From: Collinsella aerofaciens
GTDB taxonomy: Bacteria; Actinomycetota; Coriobacteriia; Coriobacteriales; Coriobacteriaceae
DNA: 64,000 nt
Reading direction: 5' to 3'
Assembly: GCF_902364945.1 (NCBI RefSeq)
Contig: NZ_CABJFS010000003.1
Coordinates: forward strand, 1 to 64,000
This document shows positions 16,855 to 26,119 of the stretch, piece after piece (positions within the stretch are counted from its first letter, which is position 1; every line of letters starts with the position of its first letter). The position numbers were made by a program, and so were the translations under genes. The notes under the pieces are model-generated. The model was given only the letters and a program-made list of their open reading frames with translations, was not told the origin of the DNA and ran no database searches.

Positions 16855-17403
16855 TCACCTTGTAGGTCCTTCGCCTTTCATCCACACGGGAATCCCGCAT
16901 ACCACTTCGACTGCGCGGTCGGCCAGCGCCGCCACACCCGCGTTCACGCGCGCGAGCGCGCGCCTCCATGCCTCGGTCCCCTCATCGTAGCGCATCCCAT
17001 CGGCGAACACGTCGACGGTGACCACCACCGTATACGCAGCGGCCTGAGCGAGCCGTTCAATGCCTCTGAGCACCTCGCGCGCCGCAGCGTCGGGGTCATG
17101 CGGGGACAAGCCGCCTTCCGCGAAGAGCTCGTTCGCAACCAGGTTGCCCACGTCCTCCAAAAGAAGCGTGCAGCCGCGCGGAAGCCCGGGCACTGCGGCG
17201 CCCACGTCACGCGTGCACTCGAGGGTAGAAAACCCCTTGCCCTCGCGCAGCGCCCGATGGCGCGCGATGCGGCGGGCGCCCTCTTCCCCGAAGGGCTCCA
17301 TCGTTGCCAGGTACACGCGGGGGCCGTCGTGCCCGAGGCACAGGGACTCGGCGTAGGCGCTCTTGCCGCTCGCGGCGGCGCCGATAACGAGCGTCACCGT
17401 CAT
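16855..17403 (-). CDS. cobU: Adenosylcobinamide kinase / adenosylcobinamide-phosphate guanylyltransferase
   Basis: Phosphorylates and then guanylylates adenosylcobinamide. The 182-residue protein has P-loop GAAASGKSAYAES, YLATMEPF, and ARRIARHRALR with the His that accepts GMP. LLLEDVGNLVANELF and CGIPVWMKGEG follow, so the catalytic motifs are complete, unlike in the fused copy at 15093-16094. ATG 17403 overlaps the cobT stop (ATGA). Confidence 0.85.
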   Translation of the reverse strand: MTVTLVIGAAASGKSAYAESLCLGHDGPRVYLATMEPFGEEGARRIARHRALREGKGFSTLECTRDVGAAVPGLPRGCTLLLEDVGNLVANELFAEGGLSPHDPDAAAREVLRGIERLAQAAAYTVVVTVDVFADGMRYDEGTEAWRRALARVNAGVAALADRAVEVVCGIPVWMKGEGPTR

Positions 17404-18542
17404 TTCCCGGCCTCGAAATGCTCGTAAGCAGCCATGCCAGTCGCCGTGAACGTCTTCCCATCCCGGTACACGCGCAACGCCGAATCCAGAAGGGGCAGAT
17501 ACGCCATGGCTCCCGCGCCCTCGCCCAAGTGCATGCCTGCGTCGAGTGGTGCCTTTATGCCGAGCTCGCGAAGGAGCTCCCGGCTTGTGGGTTCGCTTGA
17601 TGCGTGGGTGCCCACGAGGTAGCCCAAGGCGTTGGGGCACAGGCGCGCCGCGCACAGGGCCGCCGTGCAGGATATGACCCCGTCGAGGAGCGCCGGTGCC
17701 TTCGAGACCGCGGCCCCCAGGTAGAAGCCGCACAACGCAGCGATGTCGAAGCCGCCCACCTTCGAGAGCACGTCGATCGGGTCGGCGGGATCGGGCGAGT
17801 TCGCGTCGATAGCGCGCTCGACCACGTCGCGCTTGCGCGCGAGCGAGGCGTCCGAGAGCCCCGCGCCGCGCCCGACAAGGCTCCGCGCGTCCGCCCGGAT
17901 GAGCACTGCGGCCACCGCCGCCGAGGTGGTCGTGTTGCCGATGCCCATCTCGCCCGCGGCGAGAAGGCGCACGCCGGCGCGGGCAAGCCCGCACGCGACG
18001 GCGATTCCGACCTCGATCGCGCGCACGGCCCCATCGCGAGACATAGCGGAGCCGAGAGCGATGTTGCCGCTCCCCCGCCGCACGTTCGCGCGCACCATGC
18101 GCGCGTCTTCTATGCCCCGGGCCATACCCACGTCGACGGGCACGACCTCGGCACCCGCGAACGCCGCCATGCGGCAGGCGCTCGCGGCCCCCTCGCACAT
18201 GTTGCGCGCGACGGCTCGCGTCACATCTTGCCCGCTTTGCGACACGCCTTCGGCAACGACCCCGTTGTCGGAGAAGAATACCGCGAGCGCACGGGGAAAC
18301 TCGGCCACCTCGGCGCTCCCCTGAGCTGCGGCGATACACGCGACGGCGTCTTCAAAGTCGCCCAATCCCCCCAAGGGGTGCGCGATGGAGTCCCACGCGG
18401 CGTACGCGGCGGCACGGGCGCACTCGTCTGCGGGCTCGATCCGGGAGAGCGCGGCTTCGAGCACGGCGCCCGGCGCCGACGAGAACGCGCGCTCGACTTC
18501 CTCGCGGATGCAGGCAAGCGCGGTTTCGGTTGCTTCAGCCAT
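17400..18542 (-). CDS. cobT: Nicotinate-nucleotide-dimethylbenzimidazole phosphoribosyltransferase
   Basis: Activates the lower-ligand base to alpha-ribazole phosphate. The 380-residue protein carries FFSDNGVVAEGVSQSGQDVTR, EMGIGNTTTSAAVAAVL, VGRGAGLSD, SKVGGFDIAALCGFYLGAA and the C-terminal GEGAGAMAYLPLLDSALRV with the catalytic Glu. ATG 18542 overlaps the cbiA stop by eight bases. No dimethylbenzimidazole synthesis genes (bluB, bza) are in this window, so the lower base used cannot be told from here. Confidence 0.92.
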   Translation of the reverse strand: MAEATETALACIREEVERAFSSAPGAVLEAALSRIEPADECARAAAYAAWDSIAHPLGGLGDFEDAVACIAAAQGSAEVAEFPRALAVFFSDNGVVAEGVSQSGQDVTRAVARNMCEGAASACRMAAFAGAEVVPVDVGMARGIEDARMVRANVRRGSGNIALGSAMSRDGAVRAIEVGIAVACGLARAGVRLLAAGEMGIGNTTTSAAVAAVLIRADARSLVGRGAGLSDASLARKRDVVERAIDANSPDPADPIDVLSKVGGFDIAALCGFYLGAAVSKAPALLDGVISCTAALCAARLCPNALGYLVGTHASSEPTSRELLRELGIKAPLDAGMHLGEGAGAMAYLPLLDSALRVYRDGKTFTATGMAAYEHFEAGK

Positions 18543-19917
18543 GCCGCCTCCTCTCTGCGAACGACGCTGCGGCAGACGCGAACGCGCGCGCAACGTCGGG
18601 GTTCGCAGGATAGTACACATGCGGGAAGCCCGCCACCAGGGACGGGGTGGTCGTCATGCACGGCCAGCCCTTGTCGCGCCGGGGCTTCTGCGCCCAAAAG
18701 TCGCCGCCCGGGCAGGTGGACTGCCAGTAGTGGAACTCGTGCGCGCGGATGCGTGTGCCGCGCGGCCCGTAGAGCCCGTCGCGTTGGGAAGTAAGCTCCA
18801 CGTACCCGAAATGGGACAGCCTTCCCCCGTTCTCGCTTGCGCCCTCAAGGGCGCCCGCAACAGGCCAGCGCCGCCCCTCGCTATCGGCGATTTCGCGCTG
18901 CAGGTAAAGAAACCCACCGCATTCGGCGACCGTCGGCATGCCGGATTCCACCGCGCGCCGCACCGCCTCGCGCATCGGCGCGTTCTCGGAGAGCTGCCGC
19001 GCATGGAGCTCCGGGTAGCCGCCCCCCAGATAGAGGGCGCTTGTCCCCCGGGGCAACTCGCTATCACACAGGGGGCTGAAAAAGGCCAGCTCGCAACCCA
19101 GATCCTCGAGCGCGCGCAGGTTCTCCTCGTAGTAGAACGAGAACGCCTCGTCACGCGCGACGGCGACGATGGGCCGCGCTCCCGCGATCGGCTCCAACCG
19201 GTAAGGTTCCTCGCGGATATCGGGTGCCGTCGCCGCTATTTCGAGCAAGCGGTCGACGTCGACGCTCTTTTCCACCAGCTCGGCCATCTTGTCGATGCGC
19301 GCGGAGAGCTGCTCGACCTCGTCGGCGGTCACAAGCCCCAGATGCCGGCTTTCGAGCGAGAACGCCTCGTCGGCGGGGATATTCCCCAAAACCGCGACGC
19401 CCGTGTGCTTCTCGATCGCAGGCGCCGCGTAGGCGCAGGCAGCGGCGCTCGTCTTGTTCAGCACGACGCCGCGCACGTTCGCACAAGGCAGGAACTCGGC
19501 GATGCCGCGGATTACGGCGGCGAGCGATAAAGACGCCCCGCGCCCGTTCACCACTAAAACGACCGGCGTTTCCGTGTCGCGCGCAACCTGATAGCTGCTC
19601 GCGTCGGCCACGCCGGGCGCCATGCCGTCATAGAAGCCCATGACCCCCTCGAGCACCGCGACATCCGCGCCCGCGGCGCCGCATGCGAGCAGTGCGCGCA
19701 GCGTCGGGGCGTCGGTGAAGAAGCCGTCTAAATTGCCCGAGCGCGCACCCACGACGCGGCGATGAAAGAGCGGGTCAATGTAGTCGGGGCCGCATTTGAA
19801 GGCCGCGCATGCAAGGCCGCGGCGCGCGAGCGCGCGCAGGAGCGCGCACGTTACGACCGTCTTGCCGCTCCCGCTCGAGGGCGCAGCGACCATGAAGCGC
19901 GGGATGGACGTGCTCAC
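18535..19917 (-). CDS. cbiA: Cobyrinic acid a,c-diamide synthase
   Basis: Amidates the a and c carboxylates of (cobalt-)cobyrinate with glutamine. N-terminal P-loop domain FMVAAPSSGSGKTVV, FKCGPDYIDPLFH, EGVMGFYDG. C-terminal glutaminase domain LYLGGGYPELHA, AECGGFLYLQ with catalytic Cys, and the AHEFHYW motif that distinguishes CbiA/CobB from CbiP. Length 460 is normal. ATG 19917 overlaps the cbiET stop by four bases. Confidence 0.93.
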   Translation of the reverse strand: MSTSIPRFMVAAPSSGSGKTVVTCALLRALARRGLACAAFKCGPDYIDPLFHRRVVGARSGNLDGFFTDAPTLRALLACGAAGADVAVLEGVMGFYDGMAPGVADASSYQVARDTETPVVLVVNGRGASLSLAAVIRGIAEFLPCANVRGVVLNKTSAAACAYAAPAIEKHTGVAVLGNIPADEAFSLESRHLGLVTADEVEQLSARIDKMAELVEKSVDVDRLLEIAATAPDIREEPYRLEPIAGARPIVAVARDEAFSFYYEENLRALEDLGCELAFFSPLCDSELPRGTSALYLGGGYPELHARQLSENAPMREAVRRAVESGMPTVAECGGFLYLQREIADSEGRRWPVAGALEGASENGGRLSHFGYVELTSQRDGLYGPRGTRIRAHEFHYWQSTCPGGDFWAQKPRRDKGWPCMTTTPSLVAGFPHVYYPANPDVARAFASAAASFAERRRHG

Positions 19918-21386
19918 CGGGCGCCGCCTTCCCCACCTGCGGCGCTGCAGTTAGCAAGCGAGACCACCTCAACGGATGGGTTCCCCTCGACAGAGAGGTC
20001 CTCCCCGACAGGCGACTCAGCAAGCGCGCCGACTTCGGCAAGCTCCTCGGCATCCGCGCCCGCACCACGCGCGCTGACGAGGAACACGGGGTTTTGCGCC
20101 TTCATAAGATGGTGCGAGCCTACAGCCTCGGCACGGGCGGCCGACACCTGGCACGCCTCGAACCCCTTAAAGCGCGAACCCGAGAGGAGCGCGAACGCCT
20201 CGGTGAGCGTCTCAACGGTGACGCATGGCACGCACAGGCGAACCTGCGAGTTCTTCTCGAGCGCCGCCTCCACGATGGAGGGAAGCTCGCCCGCGCTCCC
20301 GCCGACGAACACGGCGTCGGGGACGGGCAGTTTCGCGAGCGCTTCGGGGGCGACACCGGGGACCGCATGCACGTTGCCGCACCCGAATGCATCCGCGTTC
20401 TCTCGGATGAGCCGCACGCCGGTCGCGTTGCGCTCGACCGCCCATACCGACCCCGCTCGCGCGACGAGCGCCGCCTCGATCGAAACGCTCCCCGTGCCGG
20501 CGCCGACATCCCACACGGTGTCGGTCGCGGTAAGGCGCAGCTTCGCGAGCGCGACGGCGCGCACCTCCTGCTTGGTCATGGGAACGTCGCCGCGGATGAA
20601 GAGCTCGTCGGGAATGCCCGAGGAAGCGTACGGCCAGCGGGAGCTCGCGGCGCGGGATGCGCCCGCAGAGTCCGCCGCGAAAGAAGCCGCCGCGGGCGCA
20701 GACGCGCCGGCCGGCGCCTCGGAGGCTGCGCTAGAGCCCGCAGGCGAACCGGCGCAGCCTGCGAACTCGATAAGCATCACGTTCAAGTCGTCGAACGTCT
20801 GACCTGCGATTTCACTTGCGGTCGCGCAGGTGATGCGCTCGTCGGGGTACGACAGGCGCTCGGCCACCGTCACGCGCGCGTCCCCGAAGCCAGCCTGCAC
20901 AAGCTCGCCCGAAAGCCGCGAGGGGTCTTCCCCGCCCGACGTGGCGAGGAAGAGCTCACCTGCGCGCTCGGCCTCGGCCACGATGTCGCACGCCACGCCG
21001 TGAGCGCTCGCGAAGCGCCAATCCTGCCATGGACGCGCGAGGCGCGCGGCGAGATACGACGCTGAGCTTATGCCGGGAATGACGCGCACGTCCACCTGCG
21101 CGTCGCCGGAGAGCGCCTCCACCAGGCGGCGCGCGCCGCTGAACAGCCCCACATCGCCCGTCATCACGACCACGGCGCGCTGCCACGACGCCGCATCGGT
21201 GAGCGCGGCGACGATGTCCGCCGTCTTCACGAGCTCGCATCTCACCACGTCGGGCGGCACGTCGATGCTGACAAGCGCGCGATGAGCGCCGATGACCACG
21301 TCGGCGATGTCAATCGCGTCGAGCGCCGCGCGCGAGAGCAAGTCGGGGTTTCCGGGCCCCGCCCCGATGATCGTTACCTTTCGCAT
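19914..21386 (-). CDS. cbiET: Fused CbiE-CbiT precorrin-6Y methyltransferase / decarboxylase (CobL-type)
   Basis: Methylates C5 and C15 and decarboxylates the corrin ring. Residues 1-200 are the CbiE methylase (MRKVTIIGAGPGNPDLLS; VVMTGDVGLFSG; PGISSASYLAARL). Residues 205-250 are a Ser/Ala/Gly-rich linker. Residues 255-440 are CbiT (GIPDELFIRGDVPMTKQEVR; DVGAGTGSVSIEAAL; FVGGSAGELPSIVE). The last 40 residues are acidic and outside the family. Start ATG 21386 lies inside the end of cbiH (13-base overlap), and the frame left open upstream is a shadow of cbiH. The fusion arrangement is the CobL type. Confidence 0.9.
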   Translation of the reverse strand: MRKVTIIGAGPGNPDLLSRAALDAIDIADVVIGAHRALVSIDVPPDVVRCELVKTADIVAALTDAASWQRAVVVMTGDVGLFSGARRLVEALSGDAQVDVRVIPGISSASYLAARLARPWQDWRFASAHGVACDIVAEAERAGELFLATSGGEDPSRLSGELVQAGFGDARVTVAERLSYPDERITCATASEIAGQTFDDLNVMLIEFAGCAGSPAGSSAASEAPAGASAPAAASFAADSAGASRAASSRWPYASSGIPDELFIRGDVPMTKQEVRAVALAKLRLTATDTVWDVGAGTGSVSIEAALVARAGSVWAVERNATGVRLIRENADAFGCGNVHAVPGVAPEALAKLPVPDAVFVGGSAGELPSIVEAALEKNSQVRLCVPCVTVETLTEAFALLSGSRFKGFEACQVSAARAEAVGSHHLMKAQNPVFLVSARGAGADAEELAEVGALAESPVGEDLSVEGNPSVEVVSLANCSAAGGEGGAR

Positions 21387-22117
21387 GGAATCTCCCGATA
21401 CCCGCGCGGCGTGACCATACGGCCGCCTACGCGCTTCGTGTCCGCGTTGCCGACGAACACGGTGGTGAACATGTCGGCGTCGAACTCCCCCAGCTCGGAG
21501 AGCCTGCACATGCCCGACTGCTGCCCCTCGCGCCCGATGTTGCGTACCCAGCCGCAGAGCGTGTCGGGGGCCTTCCATTCGAGCATAATCTTCGCCGCGC
21601 GCGAGAGCCTGTCGGCGCGCTTTCTGCTGCGCGGGTTGTACAAACAGATGCAGAAGTCGGCGCTCGCCACGGCGGCGAGCCTGCGCTCGATGACCTCCCA
21701 CGGCGTGAGCAGGTCGGAGAGCGACACGACCGCGAAGTCGTGGGCAAGCGGGGCGCCGAGCACCGCCGACCCGCTCTGAGCCGCGGTGGCCCCGGCGATA
21801 ACTTCCACGTCTACATCGGGGTAGTCCTCAGCAAGCTCCAGCACGGGGCTCGCCATGCCGTACACGCCCGCGTCACCGCTGCACACAAGCGCCACGGCTT
21901 CTCGGCACTGCGCGCGCGAAAGCGCCAGGCGGCACCGCTCGACCTCGTGCATCATCGGCGTCGCGAGATGCGCCGCGTCGGGCACGGCGGCGAGCGCGAG
22001 CTCCACGTATTTCGTATACCCCACAACGATGTCGGCCGCCTCGAGCGCGCGCCGAGCCGCAATCGTCATGCCGTCGGGGCCGCCCGGGCCGATCCCCACC
22101 ACGAAGAGCTTTCCCAT
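21374..22117 (-). CDS. cbiH: Cobalt-precorrin-3 (precorrin-3B) C17-methyltransferase
   Basis: S-adenosylmethionine-dependent C17 methylation with ring contraction (CbiH/CobJ). Family motifs in order: VVGIGPGGPDGMTIAA, ADIVVGYTKYV, VCSGDAGVYGMA, VIAGATAAQSGSAVLGAPLAHDFAVVSLSDLLTPW and FVGNADTKRVGGRMVTPRGY. AAGGAG stands five bases before the ATG at 22117, and the ATG overlaps the cbiG stop (TGATG). A GTG at 22120 is an alternative start. Confidence 0.92.
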   Translation of the reverse strand: MGKLFVVGIGPGGPDGMTIAARRALEAADIVVGYTKYVELALAAVPDAAHLATPMMHEVERCRLALSRAQCREAVALVCSGDAGVYGMASPVLELAEDYPDVDVEVIAGATAAQSGSAVLGAPLAHDFAVVSLSDLLTPWEVIERRLAAVASADFCICLYNPRSRKRADRLSRAAKIMLEWKAPDTLCGWVRNIGREGQQSGMCRLSELGEFDADMFTTVFVGNADTKRVGGRMVTPRGYREIPCER

Positions 22118-23250
22118 CACCGCTCCTTAAACGAAAGTTCGATAGTTACCTTGGAAAACGCGACGGTCACGCCGCCGTGAGCGAGCTTCGGGAAGATAAG
22201 TTTGCCCCCGCCCGCGAGCGCCGCGCGCTCGCACACATTGTCGACCCCCACCGTCGCGCGCACGAAATCAGATGGCGAAACGCTACCTTCGACCTGCGAC
22301 AACTCCTCTGCGGAATACGTCGCAAGCGGAATCTTGCGCGCGCGGCAGAAGGCGAGCAGACCCTCCTCGTGCGCCTTCACGTCGATCGTCGCCGCCTCGC
22401 GCACGGCCGAAGGCGAGATACCCGCCTGCCCGCACGCGAGAAGAAACGCCTCCCCGATCGCTTCGGCGCACGCACCGCGACGGCACCCTATGCCCGCAAC
22501 GATGCAGGGCACGACAAGGCGAAGCGGCTCGGGCGCAGGCGCCTGCGCCCGCACGCCCGCCGGCTTCCCCGTCTCACCGGCGGGCACGACATCGCCCGTC
22601 GTCTCCGCTGCGCGAACGGACGCACCTGCATTCGCGCCAGCGAACGGCGACACGACGATATCGGCCCGAGCGCGGTCGGACGCAATGTCAACCCCCTCAG
22701 GCGGCTGTCCCGAAATCGGCATGTCGGAATAGAGCGCCACGCGCCCGCCCGAAAGCAGCCGCGCCGACACTCGCTTGATGGCCTCGGGATTCGAAACGGC
22801 GAGCCCCGCACAGCGCGCCCACGTATCCACCGCCCACACGCCGCGGACGTCGGTCGCCGTGGTGATGACGGGGATGGCCCCTGCCGCGCGTGCCACAGTT
22901 TGCGCAAGCTCGTTCGCACCGCCCAAATGCCCCGACAAAAGCGGGACGGCAAAGCGCCCCGCCTCGTCGATTGCCACAACCGCGGAATCGCTTGCCTTCG
23001 AGGCGACATGCGGCGCGATCGCCCGCACGGCGATGCCCGCCGCGCCCACGAACAGAAGCGCGTCCGACGCTTCCCACGCGAGCGCCGTCCATGCGCGCAG
23101 GTCGGCCTTCCCCTCGCCGAACCCGCGCGAAACGGAAACGTCCCAGCCAGGGTCATCTTCACCTGTCTGCGCGCAATCGGAAAGCGCGTGTGCGGTGCGC
23201 TCCGCCAACGCATACCCCCTCTCAGTGAACGCTATGCAGGAAACCCTCAT
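22117..23250 (-). CDS. cbiG: Cobalt-precorrin-5A hydrolase
   Basis: Opens the delta-lactone ring in the anaerobic pathway, so its presence supports the anaerobic route. The N-terminal domain has ALLFVGAAGIAVRAIAPH and the VPLLSGHLGGANELAQ motif of CbiG; the C-terminal CobE-like domain starts at VAGIGCRRGA and ends in ERAALAGGG-like sequence. A 60-residue Ala/Gly/Pro-rich linker separates the domains. Length 377 is normal. It is directly followed by cbiH. Confidence 0.92.
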   Translation of the reverse strand: MRVSCIAFTERGYALAERTAHALSDCAQTGEDDPGWDVSVSRGFGEGKADLRAWTALAWEASDALLFVGAAGIAVRAIAPHVASKASDSAVVAIDEAGRFAVPLLSGHLGGANELAQTVARAAGAIPVITTATDVRGVWAVDTWARCAGLAVSNPEAIKRVSARLLSGGRVALYSDMPISGQPPEGVDIASDRARADIVVSPFAGANAGASVRAAETTGDVVPAGETGKPAGVRAQAPAPEPLRLVVPCIVAGIGCRRGACAEAIGEAFLLACGQAGISPSAVREAATIDVKAHEEGLLAFCRARKIPLATYSAEELSQVEGSVSPSDFVRATVGVDNVCERAALAGGGKLIFPKLAHGGVTVAFSKVTIELSFKER

Positions 23251-23940
23251 CTAGCGCACCACCATCGTCGAGAAGTAACTGCCCCGATCGGGCACATCGT
23301 CGAGCGAGCGGTACACGCGCTCGCCCGGAAGCCCACAGTCCTCTACGAGCTCGGCACCGTCGAAGGCGCCCTCCTCGCGAAGGATGCGCTTCGTGTCCGC
23401 AAGCGAGCGGCGCGCCTTCATGACCACCTTCGTCCCCGGCCAGCCGATTGCGCGGCGCACGTCGTCGTAGCCGCCGGGCACGATGTGCAGAGGCGACGAC
23501 ATCTCGGGCGTGAGGTCGCGCTCGAGCGCTGCGGCGACCGCGCAGAAGCTCGGCACGCCGGGAATGGCGCGCGCCTCGAACCCGCAGGCGCGCACGTCGG
23601 GCGCTATGCGCTGGAAGGTGGCGTAGATGCTCGGGTCCCCCAGGTTCAGCAGCGCGACGTCGCGGACCGCATCCAGGTGCGCGACAAGCTCGCGAACAAG
23701 CGAGGCATGCTCGGCCGCGCGGCGCTCGACGTCGCGCGTCATCGAGAATCGCACGGGGATCACCGTCTTGCCTGTAAGGTCGACGGCGCCGCGCACGATG
23801 TCGAGCGCGACCATGGCCCCGTCCGCCGTCTGCGGTGCGGCGATGACCGGACACGATTCGATTGTGCGGACGGCCTTGATCGTGAGCAGCTCGGGGTCGG
23901 CAGGCCCCGTGCCCACCCCGTACAGCACGCCTTTACTCAT
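23251..23940 (-). CDS. cbiL: Cobalt-precorrin-2 (precorrin-2) C20-methyltransferase
   Basis: Adds the C20 methyl group with S-adenosylmethionine (CbiL/CobI). Motifs: LYGVGTGPADPELLTIKAVRTI at the start, VALLNLGDPSIYATF, IPGVPSFCAVAAAL, MKARR, and SYFSTMVVR at the end. Start ATG 23940 overlaps the cbiD stop by eight bases. Length 229 is normal. Confidence 0.92.
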   Translation of the reverse strand: MSKGVLYGVGTGPADPELLTIKAVRTIESCPVIAAPQTADGAMVALDIVRGAVDLTGKTVIPVRFSMTRDVERRAAEHASLVRELVAHLDAVRDVALLNLGDPSIYATFQRIAPDVRACGFEARAIPGVPSFCAVAAALERDLTPEMSSPLHIVPGGYDDVRRAIGWPGTKVVMKARRSLADTKRILREEGAFDGAELVEDCGLPGERVYRSLDDVPDRGSYFSTMVVR

Positions 23941-25117
23941 ACGTAGCCCCCAATTCCCCGATAACTGCATCAGCGCCCGACGTGCGGAAAAGCTCTCGGC
24001 GCTCGGCGTCGAACACGACCGCGGCGATGTCGCATGCGCCCGCCGCGCGGCGGCGCAACCTGTCCTCGATTGCCACAGCGAGCGAGGCGGACGCAGCGTC
24101 CCCCACGCCGGCGGCCTCGATTACCTCGAGCGCCGCCGTGGTCGTGACCGACGACATGATCTCGCACACGGTCTTCGCGCCCGCGCCGGCCAAGGCCGCG
24201 TGGGCGGCCAGAATCTCCGCGCGGCAGTCGGCGGTACGCGAATGGGTGTCCATGATGCCGCCCGCGACCTTCACCAGCTTGCCGATGTGTCCCACAAGAA
24301 GGACATTGGTAAATCCCTCGCGAACGCAGCAATCAATCGCATCGCCCACAAAGTTGGAGATGAAGACCACCGGCGCACCGTTTAGGTGAAAATGCCCCGA
24401 GATGAACTGCGCGCCGTAGTTGCCGGGCGTGAGCACAACTCCGCGCCGCCCCATAGCCGCATGCTGCCGGATCTCGAGCTCGATACTGTCGCGCAAGGCA
24501 GCGAGGCTGCGCGGCTCGACGATGCCCGTCGTGCCCAGGATGGAAATGCCGTCCTCTATCCCCAGGTGTGGGTTGAAGGTCTTTTCGGCAAGGGCAACAC
24601 CCTCGGGTACCGAAATCGTCACAGCAATATTTCCAGAAAAGCCGTGCGCGGCGCACACCTCGCGCACCGCCGAAGTGATCATCGCGCGCGGCGTCGCGTT
24701 GATAGCGGCCGACCCCACCGGCTGCTCGAGCCCGGGCAACGTCACGCGCCCCACGCCCACGCCGCCATCGACGGAAACTTCCGATTCGCGCGCGGGCACG
24801 CCCTTGCTGCCCGCAGCGCCCGTGCCCGACCCCGCATGTTCCACGCGCGCGTACACGAGCACGCCGTCGGTCACATCGGCATCGTCGCCTGCGTCCTTTC
24901 GCACGGCGCACTGGGCGCACCCCTCGCCGATACATGCGTCAACCACGTCCGTCTCGACAGGCAGCCCGCCGGGGGTGACGATCGACACGCGGCCCACGGT
25001 CTTTCGTGACAAGAGCATCTCGCAGGCCGCCTTCGCCGCGAGCGCGGCGCAGCTCCCCGTGGTGTAGCCGCAGCGCAGGCGGGTCGTCCCGGTATATATG
25101 TAGTGCTCGAAGGCCAC
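23933..25117 (-). CDS. cbiD: Cobalt-precorrin-5B C1-methyltransferase
   Basis: Methylates C1 of the macrocycle in the anaerobic route. The 394-residue protein has LRCGYTTGSCAALAAKAA near its start, the FNPHLGIEDGISILGTTGIVEP block and VVLTPGNYGAQF, and VLLVGHIGKLVKVAGGIMDTHSR, the strongest CbiD signatures. I place the start at GTG 25117, one base after the cbiF stop, because homology starts within 12 codons; longer frames are shadows of cbiF. Confidence 0.92.
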   Translation of the reverse strand: MAFEHYIYTGTTRLRCGYTTGSCAALAAKAACEMLLSRKTVGRVSIVTPGGLPVETDVVDACIGEGCAQCAVRKDAGDDADVTDGVLVYARVEHAGSGTGAAGSKGVPARESEVSVDGGVGVGRVTLPGLEQPVGSAAINATPRAMITSAVREVCAAHGFSGNIAVTISVPEGVALAEKTFNPHLGIEDGISILGTTGIVEPRSLAALRDSIELEIRQHAAMGRRGVVLTPGNYGAQFISGHFHLNGAPVVFISNFVGDAIDCCVREGFTNVLLVGHIGKLVKVAGGIMDTHSRTADCRAEILAAHAALAGAGAKTVCEIMSSVTTTAALEVIEAAGVGDAASASLAVAIEDRLRRRAAGACDIAAVVFDAERRELFRTSGADAVIGELGATYE

Positions 25118-25118
25118 G

Positions 25119-25910
25119 CTAGCTGCTCGCCTTTCGATACCCCGTGGCAAACGAAGGGTCGTAAAGCTTGCTGCGCTCGTACGACTCCGCTTGCGCGCCG
25201 TTGTGCGCAAGCCCGCCACGAGCTCCGAGCACGCGGCCCACCACCACGAGCGCCGTGCGGTCGATGCCCTCTCGCGCGCCCGCATCGGCGAGCGTGCCCA
25301 CTGTGCAGCGCACCACGCGCTCCTCAGGCCAGGTCGCCTTGTACACGAGCGCCGCCGGCTCGTCGGAGCTGCGGCCCGCGCCCAAAAGCTCGGCGGAAAG
25401 CTCGGCGAGCATACCCGAGCTCAGGAAGATGACCATAGTCGAGCCGCTTTCCGCCATGGTGCGCATGCCCTCGCCCGCGGGCATGGGGGTACGTCCGGAA
25501 AGCCGCGTGATCACGACCGACTGGCTGATTCCCGGCAGCGTGTATTCCTGGCGAAGCGCCGCCGCGGCACCGCAAAAGCTCGACACGCCGGGCACCACCT
25601 CGTAGTCCACGCCGCGCGCGTCGAGCGCGTCCATCTGCTCCTGGATGGCGCCGTACAGGCACGGGTCGCCCGTGTGCAGGCGCACCACTTCCTCGCCCCG
25701 CGCATCTGCCGCGCACATCACGTCGAGCACTTCCTCCAAGGTCATGTGCGCGCTGTCGTAGACAACGCAGGATTCCTTGCACTCGGCGAGCAGCTCGGGA
25801 TTCACAAGGCTTCCCGCCCAAACGACTACGTCGGCCGCGCGCAGAAGGCGCGCCCCGCGCAGCGTGATAAGGTCGGCGGCGCCCGAGCCTGCGCCAACGA
25901 TATGAATCAT
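25119..25910 (-). CDS. cbiF: Cobalt-precorrin-4 (precorrin-4) C11-methyltransferase
   Basis: First gene of the minus-strand cobalamin operon; adds the C11 methyl group (CbiF/CobM). Motifs: MIHIVGAGSGAADLITLRG, VVWAGSLVNPEL, RLHTGDPCLYGAIQEQM, VPGVSSFCGAAAAL and SQSVVITRLSGRTPMPAGEG. GGGAAGGG precedes the ATG at 25910. The promoter is somewhere in the 458-base divergent region to its right. Confidence 0.93.
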   Translation of the reverse strand: MIHIVGAGSGAADLITLRGARLLRAADVVVWAGSLVNPELLAECKESCVVYDSAHMTLEEVLDVMCAADARGEEVVRLHTGDPCLYGAIQEQMDALDARGVDYEVVPGVSSFCGAAAALRQEYTLPGISQSVVITRLSGRTPMPAGEGMRTMAESGSTMVIFLSSGMLAELSAELLGAGRSSDEPAALVYKATWPEERVVRCTVGTLADAGAREGIDRTALVVVGRVLGARGGLAHNGAQAESYERSKLYDPSFATGYRKASS

Positions 25911-26041
25911 CCGAGCCTTCCCTTCCCGTTTCTCATCGCAACCGTTTACGCCGCCATTCGCGCAGCGGGCAAAACACGGCGCCTGCGGCAGCAATCGGCG
26001 CAAATACGCAGGCAGGAGGCGCAATGCCGCCCGCGCTGGCT

Positions 26042-26070
26042 TTGACACGTTCACAAGTGCCCACTATCAT
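26042..26070 (+). promoter_or_regulatory. Consensus sigma-70-type promoter for the cbiK operon
   Basis: TTGACA at 26042-26047 and TATCAT at 26065-26070 are separated by exactly 17 bases on the plus strand. A transcript starting near 26077 would carry the cobalamin riboswitch that begins about 40 bases downstream. Confidence 0.7.
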
Positions 26071-26119
26071 AGTAAAAGTTTCGGCAACGAGCATATGACA
26101 ATCGGATAAAAGGAAATGA

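Noticed and set aside
25911..26041. A second cobalamin riboswitch for the cbi operon
   Set aside because: Fragments resembling parts of the motif are present on the minus strand but the B12-box and central core are not in order, so I could not support it.
9483..26050. Many long open frames on the strand opposite to, or in other frames of, the cobalamin genes
   Set aside because: The DNA is so GC-rich that stop codons are rare in all frames; these frames lack ribosome sites and show Arg/Ala-rich noise. The minus-strand cbi genes explain the region.
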